A DNA stretch of 64,000 nucleotides, from positions 52,771 to 116,770 of the forward strand of contig JAENRS010000021.1 in assembly GCA_018466975.1 (NCBI GenBank), read 5' to 3'. The stretch is from Sparassis latifolia. Lineage: Eukaryota; Basidiomycota; Agaricomycetes; Polyporales; Sparassidaceae. Shown piece after piece: positions 10,743 to 22,866 of the stretch. The translations under genes were made by a program, and so were the position numbers. Below the pieces are notes generated by a model, which saw only the letters and a list, made by a program, of their open reading frames with translations, ran no database searches and was not told where the DNA came from. The number at the start of each line of letters is the position of its first letter. Position 1 is the stretch's first letter.

Positions 10743-10856
10743 CGCTTCGCGCTCACAGCGTTCGCGGTCGGCCTTGCGGCACTCCTACCGACCCCTCTCA
10801 AGCCGTAGTGTAACCGCAAGGCCGACCGCGAACGTAAGCGCTGTGAGCGCGAAGCG
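10743..10856. repeat. Snap-back palindromic element (MITE-like)
   Basis: The arms CGCTTCGCGCTCACAGCG + TTCGCGGTCGGCCTTGCGG (left) and CCGCAAGGCCGACCGCGAA + CGCTGTGAGCGCGAAGCG (right) are complementary over about 37 bp. The right arm carries a 6-base bulge (CGTAAG region). The loop is about 34 bases. GC content is far above the flanks. No open frame is present. The structure fits a foldback or miniature inverted-repeat element. Confidence 0.85.
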
Positions 10857-10890
10857 GAGGCACAGAGAAGGCTGAGGTGCCCGGAAGCGT

Positions 10891-11600
10891 CTAGGCTGGC
10901 ACGTCTGGCGCCAGCGAGGATGCAACTGCGAAGAGCGTATCAGCTGGCAGGTCTAAGACGAGGGCGAAACGTGCTTCCGTATCAACTCCCGCGCAGGAGC
11001 CCGGGGTGGTACAAAATGTCGACCACCGGCAGCCATTCAGAATGCGTCGTTGAACACGGCCATACCCCCACTTCATTCCCACCGTGGCGGTCGTGGTCGC
11101 CAACTTGCAGTTAATAGCACTTGGGCTTAGAGGAAGAGGTCCACTGTTCTGATCACTGTAGGTGAGGGTCATGAAGACCATGTAATGACTGTAGGGTATG
11201 AGAGGGGAGTGAGATAACCAGGTAAAGCAATCAGTGGCGAAGATTAATGGGAAGGCATGAAACTAAGTCACACTATTACCATTCGGCATCGACTACCAGT
11301 GCTGAGATGAGATTGCCATGACCATCAATATCCGATGCAATATGGGTTGCATTCTGAATGATGGTAGCCCACCTACAATCGGCTCACCAGGCAGTTCGAA
11401 GTCAAACTTTTGCAGTGATGGACAACACCATTCCGTGTGGTCAAGAGCTTCAGCACATGCCGGACAATGTCAGAGCAATTCATCATGAAGATTATGGATC
11501 TCAACTGAGCGTCTGATTTCAGGATAGTAACTGCATGTAAGCCCTGGTGCTATGACTCTATTCTCTGCCAATTTTTACCAATCAATGCCCAGAGAACTGG
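10891..11600. other. Gene-free stretch downstream of the JmjC gene
   Basis: A 96-codon minus frame at 10891-11181 exists but shows no domain or coding-like composition. The plus strand is likewise uninformative. This probably includes the 3' flank of the JmjC gene. Confidence 0.4.
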
Positions 11601-11862
11601 GAGTGGAGTACCTGTAATACATGATGAAGTCAACGCCACGGCGAAAAACTACTCTCACATAGCGAACACATACCACAGTCACTACACAGCAGGAGAGTTG
11701 TGCATGAATTGCCGAAGATGTTGTATAAAATCTGCGTCAGAGACCCTTCTGGGTTGACGTAGCTCCATCTTGCTGGCTTGATCAATACTGAATCCATCAG
11801 CATGCTTTGATTGTCTTGTAACAATATAAATCAGTCAACCTGAACTTTAAAGCGCAGAAAGC

Positions 11863-14330
11863 TTACAGGTGATCAATCAAGCCAGCTCTGTGAAAATATC
11901 CCTTGCAGAATGACGCGAAGAGACAAGGAAAATCATGCCCAGGCCTCTGAGGCCGCTCACCAAATGCTTGAGTATCCTTCTTGACGCGACGTTTGGCTTT
12001 GTTTCTCGCCTGCTTCCTAGAAATCGCCACTTTACTACTGTCAGCATTGGGTTCATTACCGAAACCTTCACTTGTATCGATAGCCATTCCATCAACGGTG
12101 GTAGTGTCAATAGACAGAGCGATATCGTCCGTAAGTATAGGACCAATATTGGATCTAACTGAAGGCATGGAAAGGTGATGGGAGAAGGTGGCACCACACA
12201 GCCCACTAGAAGACATGTCTTGCATCGGTGATAGCGACAGCCACGTGTACCAAAGGGTGGTGTGGAATTGGAGGACGTCATCGCCTGATCCGCTCGTCAG
12301 CCTCCAATCACGAAGCTCCTTTGCGATCCGCTGGGTATGTATTACGTTCTCGAGAGAGAGAAAGTCGCATGCAATTTTTATGGCGTCTACCATATTGCTC
12401 ACCTTACAGGAAATCAGCTGAATATAGGGCACAGACAACAGTAAAGAAATTCACCTGGTGGGGACATCCAGCCGGGATAAAGACTGCCTGACCAGGATAC
12501 TGGTGAACAGTGATAGCTCGGATGCCATATTTACTGGAGAGGCATTCCAGCATGTCTGGAGTCAAGTACACACCATGGCAATGAATAGGATCCCTCAAGT
12601 CATATTCCGTTCGCAATGCATGATCTAATGCAGACGCAGATGCCGCGAGGAAGAGATGCCACGTCGCAAAGCCTGGTTGGTCACCTGTGAAGTTTGCCGC
12701 CCACAGCATGATATTTACAGCGTCCGTGATATCTACGTGCAGTCGAGTAGAACCGTGGTGATGTGAATCGGCAATGGAAGCGAGAGCGTTATACATTTTT
12801 GGCCCTATAAAGCGGAAAACAATGTCTAGCATTACGTTCGAATGAGAAGCAGTTCGTTATTATGTGACGCACCCAAATCCGGAGCAACACCATTCTGGGG
12901 AAAGTGTGCCGCCAAATTCAGAATACCATCCAAGCGTGCTATATCAGGGCAAGGTACTGCATCCGAGAATGCTTTGAACAGCTCCGGGAACTTTTCCCTG
13001 AAATGTTCCTCTGGAGGCCAGTCCTAACACGAAATAAATTATTCGAGCACCTCCCTGGAGTTAATATACATCATACCTTCAATTTCCATATCACCGGGCG
13101 CTCGACTTTCCCAAATTTCTGGAAGAACTCTGCTACTGTCGAGTTCAATGTCGTTTCAGATTCGCAATCCTGAATTTTGACTTTTTCGCTGCCATGCCGT
13201 TGAATAAAATAATCGGGACCCCAGTCAGCTTGAAATCTAGCATCTACGCCTGTGACCACGACAGGTATGCCGGAAGCCCAGATCTTCCGAAAATGAGCAG
13301 TATCAACATCACGTAAAGGGAGGTGCACAGGGCATTCCGCTATAGCTGCATCTACAGGCGTACTAAAAGGTAGGTGAGTTGTGAGCCGGAACCAACAACA
13401 ACTAAACGAACGCACACTGGGATTTGTGACACCTGCAGGATGGTACGCATCCCAGTTATAGCGTCATCAAGCTCGTTTCTCGAGAATCGCGTGATAGGAA
13501 CAAAATTGCCTGACGGTTGACTTGCGCCTATCAGTGACGTACATCGGGAAGTTGCGGCGCGTAACTGAGACATAGGCAGAGGCTTTTATTAAGTCTCTCG
13601 AGCATATTCGAAGTCAAGAATACCGCACATTGCCTATGTTACCATAGCAGTCGTTGCATAACTCTTGACCACAGTGCTTGCAAAACCAAGAGAGAGAAAA
13701 GAGCTCAGTGGAACACACGTCTGCAGGAACCATAAGCTGAGATGAACCGGTCCTATCTCGGCGTAGACACCTACCACAAGTAACACGCGGTTGAAGTTCT
13801 CTCTTTCGACACAAAAGATCGGGAAGAACGTATCGGGACCGTTCGTCCTCCAGGACAGGAAGTAAAATCCCAGCACAGGCCCTCTATATCTACCATTGGG
13901 AAAATGATGTAGTATAACTATCCTGCATGCCACATACCAATTTCAGTGCAACAAGTTCTGGGGTCAATTTTGTGTTGAACACTCGGGGGAAAACCGGCTC
14001 GTCCGCAGACGGAAAATTGAGAGTAATTTTTGGGATTACTTCTTCTGCTTGATGAATCAACGTTCGGCACCCTAAATTTCTTCAATATTATGTTATCTTG
14101 ACTACAACTGACAAGTGACCACGCACCATGAAAACGGCAACCCTGTTTCCGCCCTTGCTCGCAGAGCCAACATTTCGGCAGGCCTTTGAATTGTTTGTGC
14201 AGGGAGCGAGCGTAGCATGGCGCGTTTTGAACAAATATTTGTTCTTTAACGCACGTACTGGTTTCAACATGATGCGAAGGTTCAATTGTACTGCCCCTTA
14301 CCTCTGGACGACTCGGACATGTCTGATCAT
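11863..14330 (-). CDS. JmjC-domain oxygenase (histone-demethylase-like)
   Basis: JmjC proteins are Fe(II)/2-oxoglutarate oxygenases that often demethylate histone lysines in the nucleus. Exons from N to C give a Cys cluster (KQFKGLPKCWLCEQGRK, ending CRFHG, near 14150), a zinc finger (CGRCLRRDR...WFCKHCGQELCNDCY, near 13700), a linker FVPITRFSRNELDDAITGM, and the JmjC N-terminal part (VVVTGVDARFQADWGPDYF). DWPPEEHFREKFPELFKAF follows, then the core STRLHVDITDAVNIMLWA. The Fe ligands H and D of HVD are present. The second His is in FIPAGCPHQ, which splices in frame to VSNMVDAIKIACDFLSLEN. This order matches KDM3-like proteins of basidiomycetes. The 5' exon near 14.33 kb and a possible extra 3' exon down to 11630 are unresolved. 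It is the most complete enzyme gene in the window. Confidence 0.85.
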
Positions 14331-17300
14331 GAACAGAGACACATTGTATTCGTCGCTGGAAGTAGCCGCGGCAATTGCCGGATCTTGGAGATCAAATTAT
14401 AGAACGAGGCCGGTAGGTAATCTCCAACCGTGACAGCGTAGGCTCGTCGTTATATCCTTACCCTCTTAATGTTGACATGTTCTGCCCTCCATCAACCGGG
14501 TTTTCCCCGTTCAATTGCAAGAACTGCGTCTGTCGCTTAGAAGTCGCGCCGACAAATCGAACGCTACACCGCACATATGTGCGATTGCCTTGCATCTCCG
14601 TAATGGCTGCACCTTCCATGTGTCTAGGACGAGTGAGCAAGACAAACCTCTATTCCGCTTGCAACGTCTTAAGCTCAGAGTAAAGCCGTGACAGCTTCAC
14701 GGTAATATGTCATCAATCCGATAAGTGCAGTGTTCCACTTATTGACAATTTTTGAAAAAGTGGTAGAACCGGAACTTATTAACACTTGCCGGATCCTATT
14801 GTTGAACTGCTGGACACCTGCATTGGGAAACATTGGTTCTGCAGATACGCCCGACCCTTCTTCTCGTACCTTTGTCCTATACTCGAAGGAACGCCTGAGC
14901 AGTGCTCTCCTTCGACTGCTCGTTTGTCAAGTTCCATACTGCGTCCTGCAGCGAGAACTGTTCCCCGCTCATCGCTCAGATTTTCGGCAGAATACGAACT
15001 TCGAACCCACACGTCGAGAACAGAAGCTGAGGGTTGTCCTTCGAATAGACGCTGACAAATGTGTCCTCCCATTCAATCGTCGTCAAGGAAAGCGGAAGAC
15101 TCTGCTTGACATTCCACGTCCCAGATTGACGTCGTGCTTGATCAATCGCATACGACAGTCTCGAGGCCAGCACCGCTTGTTATTGTAGCCGATGACGTTG
15201 TTGGTTGGGTCGGGATTTGCGCTGAGGTACCGCTGCATGAGGTCCCGGGACTCTTCTGCGGTGAAATGGAAGAGTATATAAAGACGATCGACGTCACGCA
15301 AGTACAGCCGGATCGGATGACGCAGTTGCAGAGCCGCGATACTGTAAGAAATTGTTTGGAGGCCCCGCTATCTCACTCGCACGCTGGAGACCAATAATTA
15401 ACAGGTCGAGAACGAAGCCGTAGTACTGGAATACAAAGGCAGAGAATTGCAAGCCGCGGATCATTCCATATGCGTTCGTGTGTGCCATATCTACGAATAA
15501 AAGATAAGACGAGGAGGCAGTACGCAAGACGTGAATCCCTACCCTTGTACGTGAGAACTGAATGGAGTAATCAGCGTCAGTCCATATGCGCACAGCATCT
15601 TCGACCAGACACTCACTCTTCGCGGTGCCGTAATCCGCAAGATTGTGGTCCAAGATAAGTCGCAACAGCCGGTTGAGGAACGTCAAGTCAATCTTCTCAT
15701 AGACTTTCGACAGGACAGTCTCCATTAGAACGTTGCATTCGCCGTCGCCGGTCTCCCATATGTCTGTTGTGTTGTCAATCTTCCACACTACGCGTTCGCT
15801 AAGCGCAAACATTACCTTGTATACAAGTAGTGGCGGCGGTTCAGTGTCCTGTTCATAAATTAGTACTAACGTGAGCTACAGGCTAATAAAAACTTACTGC
15901 CGGCTTGATCCATGCCGGGAAGAGTCGTCGCTTATCCGCCCTGCCGTTGACAGTCAACAAAGAAAAATGTAACAACTCTACGCGTACGCACTCAAAGAAC
16001 AGGAATTGGTCGAAGTACTGAAAGAAGTGGTCAGTCGTTTTAGCGAATCAGACGAAGATTTAGACTTACAGCGTCTGTAATCTTCTCGACTGGGCTCGAT
16101 GTCATAGCAAGGGATGAGCTTGTCATAAAGAACTCGATACCAGCCTCCATAAATGCGCGCTGCGTCAATAACAGTCGTTTGATACGGGAAAGACCTTGTA
16201 GTGCGGGATAAGAATAGATCAAAGAGGTAATCGCGCGAAACCTACATTCGTGTGGATTATCATACGCTTGCTCAATGAGTGCAAGCGCCTCTCGTTGGGA
16301 TTAGTTCAAACGTCCTTACGCAAATTTAATGATGATGATGGCACCAAAAAACTGACCACTCACCTTTTACCGAATATGCTTCCTTCAGTTTCTCGAGAGC
16401 AAGAACAAGCAGCTTGGTATCATGTTTGTAATTGAGGAGGAAAGGGATGGGTGAGGGCTGCAACTTTCCAACCAATGCACTGTTGCCATGTAGATCGCTA
16501 CGGCCTCTTCAGCACTGATATACGGTCCATCCTTCATATATCCATGCTGTCTCTCCCGCTCAGCCTTAAAATAAAGGCGAGTCAGCCGTCCCAAGTTCTT
16601 CTTCACCACCGCCTTGTCGACAGTAGCACCACGTCTAATACGCTCGCGGATATAGTGGGCTACAGAGCACCACCAGTCGGCCTTGCTCTTGATATACCGC
16701 AGAATAATATTCTCGATCGCAGTCGGCATACCGGAAAATTCCAAGGAATGTTGGCCTGCCAGCAACGCCGCGCCTCTCTGAAAGACGCTGCAAGATCGTC
16801 TTGGATTTGTTCTGCTAGATGGATTCCGACATCATGTCCAGAATGTCGTGCATGACTGCCGCACGGAGTTCCAGATCATAATGTGATTCGACCCGCTGCT
16901 TCGTCACGGTCTTCGCAATGCCCTTGCTGTTTCGGCTCTGAAATTGTCGCCAAGCCACCTCTCCAGCAGTGGCACATTACCTCGCACGAAAAAAAGCCAC
17001 ATGCGCCATCCTGGCGCCCAGAAACCACAGCCAGGACCCTTACCGACTGGACCGGTGTTGAAACGATAATAGATCAGACGCTTCAGATCTTTCGTCATTC
17101 GCACTTGACACATCAACTGCATACCGCATAAGCAAGTCTTTTCGAGGAGGGGAGGAGAGAAGGACTCCACAATAATTCCAAACTCACATTGTACTTATAT
17201 CTATACATGCCCGTCGATGCACCGATATGTGTGAAAATATACTGCAGCGCGTCCGCGAGTTGGAACGCGTCAACGTTGCCGGGACGAAATTGTACATGTG

Positions 17301-17702
17301 CGTCGACCACGAGCTTGGTGAGACGCAGGATCTCGCGATACAGGTGGAAGGCATTTCCGAAGCGAGACTCCTTGCGTTCCTTCCTTCGTTGTCAATATCC
17401 TGGCGGAACTTGTAAGTATAGACTCAGCTTACAGATAGAAGGACATTACTTGACCGGCTTGAGATTCATGTTGTAATCCAGATGAAGATAGTTCAGATTC
17501 TGGAAGGGCGGTTGTTAGCTTGAGCGGTAGCGTGCATATCAATCTTACTGACTTTGCGGTGAATAAGGAGGTTTAACATGTTGTAGCCTTGTCTGCACAC
17601 TTGCAGGCCCGCCTCGACCCAATCGAGACGCGTCGTTTGGAAGAACTTGGTCGCCTTTAGCTGTCTGAAGACGTTCTTCTTCGTCATGGCCTTTTCGGCT
17701 GA

Positions 17703-18335
17703 AGAAGGGCGGAGGAAGACGTCTGCGGCGATCGATGCTCGGCGCGTACGTACGCGCTGCGGTGCTGTTACGCTCTGCGCAGGACGCCTTGCGAAAGGTC
17801 CTAGTCCTGTGGGCGTATAGCGTGGGAGGCTGGGGCCTGGGAGGGCGCGACGTGGGTATATAAGCCGTGCGGGTTTGGTGAGGTCTTCATTCCATTTCCC
17901 TTGTTTTTCTACTCGTCCGCTCTCCTCTCCTTAGTGTTCTCCTCTGCTCGCGTTTGTGCTGCACGGTTTCCATCTTGGAGGTGCGCCGTCGACGTCTGCG
18001 GTGCTGCTGGTAGGTTTTCCTCGCTATCGACGTCCCTTTGCTGGCCGTTGTTTGCAGCGTTCGCGTTGGTGGCCTTTGCGCGTACGACGGGAAACGAGTG
18101 AGTGAGATTCGACATCGGTTCCGTAGATATTCTGTACGTAGCTAGCTTGTGCAGCGTGAGATCGCGCGGTCGACGTGGCGTGGTGATCGCCTCCGGAGTC
18201 GGTGCGTTGTGATGTGTCTGGCATTGAGAAGGGCTGCGCAGTGGTCGATGTACACGGGAAAAGCGGTCTTTCGTGAGGAGAGGGCGTCGATGTTGTGGTA
18301 GAGGTTGCGGGAGTGTCTCCAACTCATTCAATGCA
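17703..18335 (+). other. Insertion inside the PRP8 pseudogene, with TATA-like site
   Basis: On the minus strand PRP8 coding sequence is continuous up to KLLKCYALNE and resumes with [16 protein letters not shown]. Between them lie about 630 bases with no PRP8 similarity. On the plus strand this DNA has a TATATAAG at 17857, a pyrimidine-rich leader and a downstream open frame (17901-18101) with a hydrophobic N-terminus but no ATG. It could be an inserted promoter-bearing fragment or an unrelated element. Exact ends and target duplications were not determined. Confidence 0.6.
17857..17864 (+). promoter_or_regulatory. TATA-box-like site
   Basis: TATATAAG sits in a GC-rich context, followed about 25-70 bases later by a T/C-rich leader, as in many basidiomycete promoters. 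It lies within the DNA inserted into the PRP8 pseudogene. No clear gene starts downstream, so activity is unproven. Confidence 0.35.
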
Positions 18336-19719
18336 TAACACTTCAGCAACTTCTCGTATGAGACGCGGACTTTCACGGGCTGACCGGGGGGGTAACGCTC
18401 AAGACACCAGTTCTTAACGAGCGGTATATCCTGCGCTCTTCGCGTACGTCCCGAACGACGGCTGTAGGGATCAGGCGCCCACCAGAGGGCAATGGCATCA
18501 GCGGTAAGATCAATCTTCTCCTCGAGGAGTGGCTCAAGCTCGAAATCGTCGTCGTCAGCATCGTTCGGCCTGAATATCATGTCTTCGTGACTGAAGTGAT
18601 ATTGGATTGACGACGGGATCGAAGTAGAGGGCGGGCAAGTCGGGATCATCCGTGCGAATATCCACATTTTTGGACTGTGATAAGGAGAGATATGGACGGA
18701 ACGAGGAAGAGAGTTGTGGAGGTGAAGAAACGCGACCTTATATTCGGTTCTAATCCGTTGACGAATGACGACCTTGTTAATGTCGTTGAACTCGTTCCAA
18801 TCCTCGTCAAAAGTGTCCATATCCCTTTACAGCGCTCAAACCTTGGACCACCAGGAATCGCCATGTTCAAAGTCTTTGCAGTGAAGAAAGACCTCTTGTT
18901 GAAGAGATAGCTAGAATCGCCGTGTGCGTGATCCAACAACAACGTCCGGCCAAGGCGATACAAATTGGCCATGACAGGAAGAGTCAGCGACTGGCCAGTA
19001 GCGGTATGAGGCACCACTGACGAAAGGCGTATCGACAACAGCTTCGGGTCATAGAACTACTCGGAGATTGCTGCGTCCTCCTCTTCGTCAAGCTCCAGTT
19101 GAATAGCTTCCGATGGTTTCACATCCAACACGTTGTCGCCATAGTCAAGGGGAGGCTCTTCGTCGTCAAAAGATGGAAGACGCATGCGTTTGAAACGTCT
19201 CCGGTCGTGTTTCTCCCTACGCATAGCAAGCCACGTACTGCTCCACTGGGCATGATAGACTGGTTCTATCACGCGCGGAATCTCGTTCACGAAAATAATG
19301 GCGCCAGTTATGTGCTAAAGAACCGGCACTTCGCGCACTTGCTCCCAGGGATAGGGAACGATTCCGAGCAACTTCATCACCGCGTGTGGAACATACTTCA
19401 AGGCACCAAGGTGCACGCGCTTATCATTTCTGAACTTGCGGTTATTCATGTCGCCCTGATCCTTAATGACTTTTCGGACATGCTCCAGAGGGTGATCCTG
19501 AGGAAACATGAACTTCGATGCATGCGGCGAGAATACAAAAATTCACACCTGTTTACACATGTCAACGAAACCCGCCCCTGCACTTTTCGCCGTACCACTT
19601 TTTCTGCATTTGAATCCACTTCTGTGACTTCTGCGCAAGGACTTCTGGAGGTATGCCGAAGTTCTGCTTGCTCAGACCTGCAGGCAATGGCATACCACGG
19701 GGTAGTGGTGGCATACCAA

Positions 19720-20075
19720 AAGATAGACGTGCCACCCTGGCGCACAGAAACCACAGCCAGGACCCTTACTGACTGTACCGGTGTTGAGACGATAATAGAG
19801 GTTTCGTAATTCACACTTGAAGCATCAACTGCCAAACCAGATAAGCAAAAGGCTTCTGCAACAACAATTCGAAACCTACCTTTACTTATATCTGAACATG
19901 CCCGTCATGTGCGTCGACCACGAGCTTGGTAAGATGCAGGATCTTGCGACACAGGTGGAATGCGTTTCCGAAATGTGACTTTATGCCTTCCTTCGTTGTC
20001 AACGTCCTGGTGTGTCATGTAAGTACAGACTTAGTCTACACGTAGGAAAAATAACTACTTGACCGGCTTGAGCTG
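19720..20075 (-). pseudogene. Duplicated internal PRP8 exon fragment
   Basis: This stretch repeats 17040-17480 in the same orientation but lies upstream of the PRP8 start codon. On the minus strand it reads [20 protein letters not shown], a decayed version of the family string with [15 protein letters not shown]. The plus strand shares CTTATATCT, ACATGCCCGTC, GTGCGTCGACCACGAGCTTG and CCTTCCTTCGTTGTCAA with the first copy. About 60 bases present in the first copy after CCCGTC are deleted. The right boundary abuts ATGCCACCACTACCC, the PRP8 start, suggesting a local rearrangement. Confidence 0.85.
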
Positions 20076-20282
20076 GTTTGGTCTTTAATGACGTCCTCGG
20101 TGACGAGCAGATCGAGCATGTAGAGTGGAGGTTCGACGTCGCCGATAGTGGGCTTCGAATCGGATGGTGCTGCCACTAGTGGAGACGTGGCCTCGTCGGA
20201 GTGTCCAGCTTCCCGAGATGCAGTTTTGTCGAGTTCGGCCAACATGGGTTGAATGTATGTCTGAAGCCACTAATAGTCGGGC

Positions 20283-20326
20283 TTTACATGCGCCCATTCG
20301 TCACTGAAGACGAGTTTACACACGCG
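20283..20326 (+). repeat. Palindromic CATGCGCCCA/TTTACACACGCG element, copy 2
   Basis: TTTACATGCGCCCA and TTTACACACGCG flank a hairpin TCGTC-ACTGAA-GACGA. The stem sequence differs from copy 1 (CCCGTG/CACGGG) while the outer motifs are kept, so the inverted repeat is maintained with different bases. It lies just upstream of the duplicated PRP8 fragment. Confidence 0.75.
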
Positions 20327-20796
20327 CGGCCACGACCAGTCGTGGGTGAGAAAGAGGTGGCAATGTGGCAATGGCAGAGGTCACCAGCGCAGGCCGGCCG
20401 TAATTCCTCGGCTGTTTGGCTCCCGGTAACTTCCGCCTACCATTCCGGGCAAGTCACTACGAACAAACTTCTACCAGCAGATCAAGGAAAATAAAAGTAT
20501 TTCTTGTTTCTATGTATAGAGTGTGTTAGGAACTATTCTGACCGACAGCACGAACATTGGCGTTGTTGGATCCCGACAGTGACATCGTGCAACCTTCTTC
20601 TGGTGACGTGTCTGCGGGCCTCTGTAGATCTCCCAGGACCTCGCGTCTCGTCCATCCGGTTCCTCTCACGTGTGCAAGGGTGATGTTCCAGTGCATCAAA
20701 TGGGGTGAGTTGCAGACCCCTGTGACTATATTGACACACCCCTGCTGCTAACGTGTTTACGGAGAATGGGAGGCTGCTGTCAGCAATACTCCCTTC

Positions 20797-21165
20797 TTGG
20801 ACGGGTATTTGCCTGTTATCAATGGCGATATCTATGACAGTGCGCCCCTTGTCCATTACCGCGGATGCGCACCTTGGACCTGTGACAACGTCCGTCCATG
20901 TCTCAGTGTGGCAAGCAGAGTTATTCAGGCATGTGGACGAAATCCTGCCCTGACAACATTTTCCGGACTCGATAAATCCAACGAGCGAATTTCTTGCGAT
21001 CTGTGCAGCGAGGCTGGAAGGTCATTGCCAGTAATGGGATGGTGTTCAGCTGTGTGTTCTCATCACCGGCACGTGGGGTCTCTGCTGACCTTTTCAATCT
21101 CTTTAGATCAGTCGTGCCCTAGCGCATCACGATCAGTCCACGGCGGCCGGTGTCTGCTGCCGTAG
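20797..21165 (+). CDS. Hypothetical protein with Cys/His cluster
   Basis: The frame reads MDGYLPVINGDIYDSAPLVH, then a region with RVIQACGRNPALTTFSGLD and CDLCSEAGRSLPVMGW followed by HHRHV. The CxxC plus two His could form a small zinc-binding site. Similar C-terminal regions with CDLC...GW...H occur in uncharacterised agaricomycete proteins, some with an upstream F-box, but no F-box is visible here. A likely upstream exon (20557-20751) reads SDIVQPSSGDVSAGLCRSP. Splicing is unresolved and the start is simply the first Met. Possibly a degraded copy. Confidence 0.4.
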   Translation: MDGYLPVINGDIYDSAPLVHYRGCAPWTCDNVRPCLSVASRVIQACGRNPALTTFSGLDKSNERISCDLCSEAGRSLPVMGWCSAVCSHHRHVGSLLTFSISLDQSCPSASRSVHGGRCLLP

Positions 21166-21169
21166 CTGC

Positions 21170-22860
21170 TCGAGCAAGAGAACTCGAATAACTCGGTAGG
21201 GCTCTGTCGTGGCAGCAATTTGAGGCGTCGTCTCGCTGGACATGTCTGCGGTGTCATTTTCCCAGAGACAACGATTCGCTTATAGTTGGGGTGTCCTTGA
21301 ACGACATAGAACAACATGTTCGAGAAAGGTTGAGTATCTCTCTTTCCCTGTGCGAGTGCTTCGATTGATTTTTGTTGCACAGACACGGTATTGACACCGC
21401 AGGGTCAACTGTCGTCTGACTCCCTTCCCTTCGTGCATATCCCCGTGACGCCTTTGTCTCCTGGTCTTCGCAGGCAGCCACTTCGTCCGCTTGAACAAGA
21501 CTACGAGCTGCATTTTTCGTTCTAGTTTAATTACAGTCTTTGTTGATCGTCTTTGTTGACTCGACCGCATCTATCTGCTACTTCGGCAAGGCTGATCCCG
21601 CATGCCGTTAGCTGGCACCCTGTCGTCTCCAACCCTTACTAGCACGGCTTCTAGTCTCGAAATTTATGGCATCGCATTCAACCTCCATGCATCGAAGGGT
21701 AGAATGCTTCCGTACGATATCAGTCTGCTCCGCCACTTTGATTTAGTGGAAATTGAACGTGAGGGTTTGTCTGCCGACCTTTTGACTTCCCCTTAAGTGT
21801 GAGTCACTTAGACGTACTTTAAAAATGTCACATTGGTTTCAAATGGCGTAGGACGAGAGCGACCAACGTTCTTGTCGCGGGAGCGTTAAGTATACTGAGC
21901 CAAAAAGTGGAGATCTGGAAATCCCCCATGGCCATCAGCGAGCCAAATTTTGACTCGCGCCCGGATTGTGTGGCGCTTTAATCATGACGCCGTTTCCTTT
22001 GTTAGGGTATCATCCCTTTGTCGCCAGAGCTGCACATAAATCGATGTGCAACGCCCTTCAAGTTGAGGCTTGAGCCTGAGACCCATCGCGCCCGAAGCCA
22101 CTTCCAAGCAATATGTCCAGTCTTGGGTGGACTGTAGTGTTCCCTGTTGGAGGGAATGGTGTTCGACATCGTGAACTCCCTTCCCTCGGTCCAAGACAAC
22201 ATAACTTGGACATTACACTAGGATCCTGCATCTGCGATTCGATACCTTTGCAGCTCATCTTGTTCTCTCTCGCCAAGGACAATGTCCTCACTCAAAATTT
22301 TGAGAACAATCAGATTCAAGGAGCGATCCAACACGGCTTGCCGCCGCTCAGAGCCTCATGCTCCCTATCGCGATACAGATCAATCTACAGTGCCAAGAAA
22401 GTTCATCATTGATGTTTTCCCGCACAGGACAGCAATTGCGCTTTCTACTTTGGCGAAGAAGGGGCTAAGACCGCATCCTTCCAGGAGATCTTAGACACAG
22501 GTGGGTGTGACAATTTCGGGACGAATGGTCAATTTAACACCAACAGCCCAGTGGAACCTCGAGACAACGGAAGTCGCAGCAGAGTCTTTGACTCATCCGT
22601 TAGAAAGGCCGTCACGTACCAGGTGAGAACACACACTAAGGGGCTTTAGGTACGATTGACAGCCTCTCTCTAGCGGAAATGCGTAACGCTGAATACAACA
22701 AAGGAACTAGAGTCGTTACTTTACACCGCGCGCATCGAAAGGTCAGGTATCATCTTGTATTCCTAGAGGACATTGTTCACTCATGTCTCCAGAAAATTTG
22801 AATGCGGTGCGAAGGCTCGAGCAAAGAAAAGGGCCAGCGCTGTAAAACGAGTACGAGTCT
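21170..22860. other. Stretch without recognisable genes
   Basis: Several frames of 60-100 codons occur on both strands (for example 21602-21796 plus and 22113-22412 plus), but none has a domain, repeated motif or clean splice context. The plus frame at 22743-22860 (ending KRVRVFFSV in one reading) may be a short exon leading into the following hypothetical segment. Confidence 0.4.
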
Positions 22861-22866
22861 TCTTCA

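Larger units (their letters stand above)
14690..19714 (-). pseudogene. prp8: PRP8 spliceosome factor pseudogene, N-terminal half
   Basis: Prp8 is the ~2,350-residue core protein of the spliceosome. The copy starts at 19714 ([13 protein letters not shown]). It then reads through SNRKF/HDKR-type text ([19 protein letters not shown]), [176 protein letters not shown] and [15 protein letters not shown]. It ends inside the reverse-transcriptase-like region; the rest, including RNase H-like and Jab1/MPN domains, is absent. Clear lesions are TGG to TAG before FYD (about 19056), a TGA after RILPKI, a TAG after AFLRV, one-base shifts near 15330 and 18830, and an insertion at 17703-18335. Confidence 0.93.

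Noticed and set aside
14128..14433. 101-codon plus-strand frame as a gene
   Set aside because: It is antisense to the JmjC Cys-cluster exon (KQFKGLPKCWLCEQG on the minus strand), which has the better family match.
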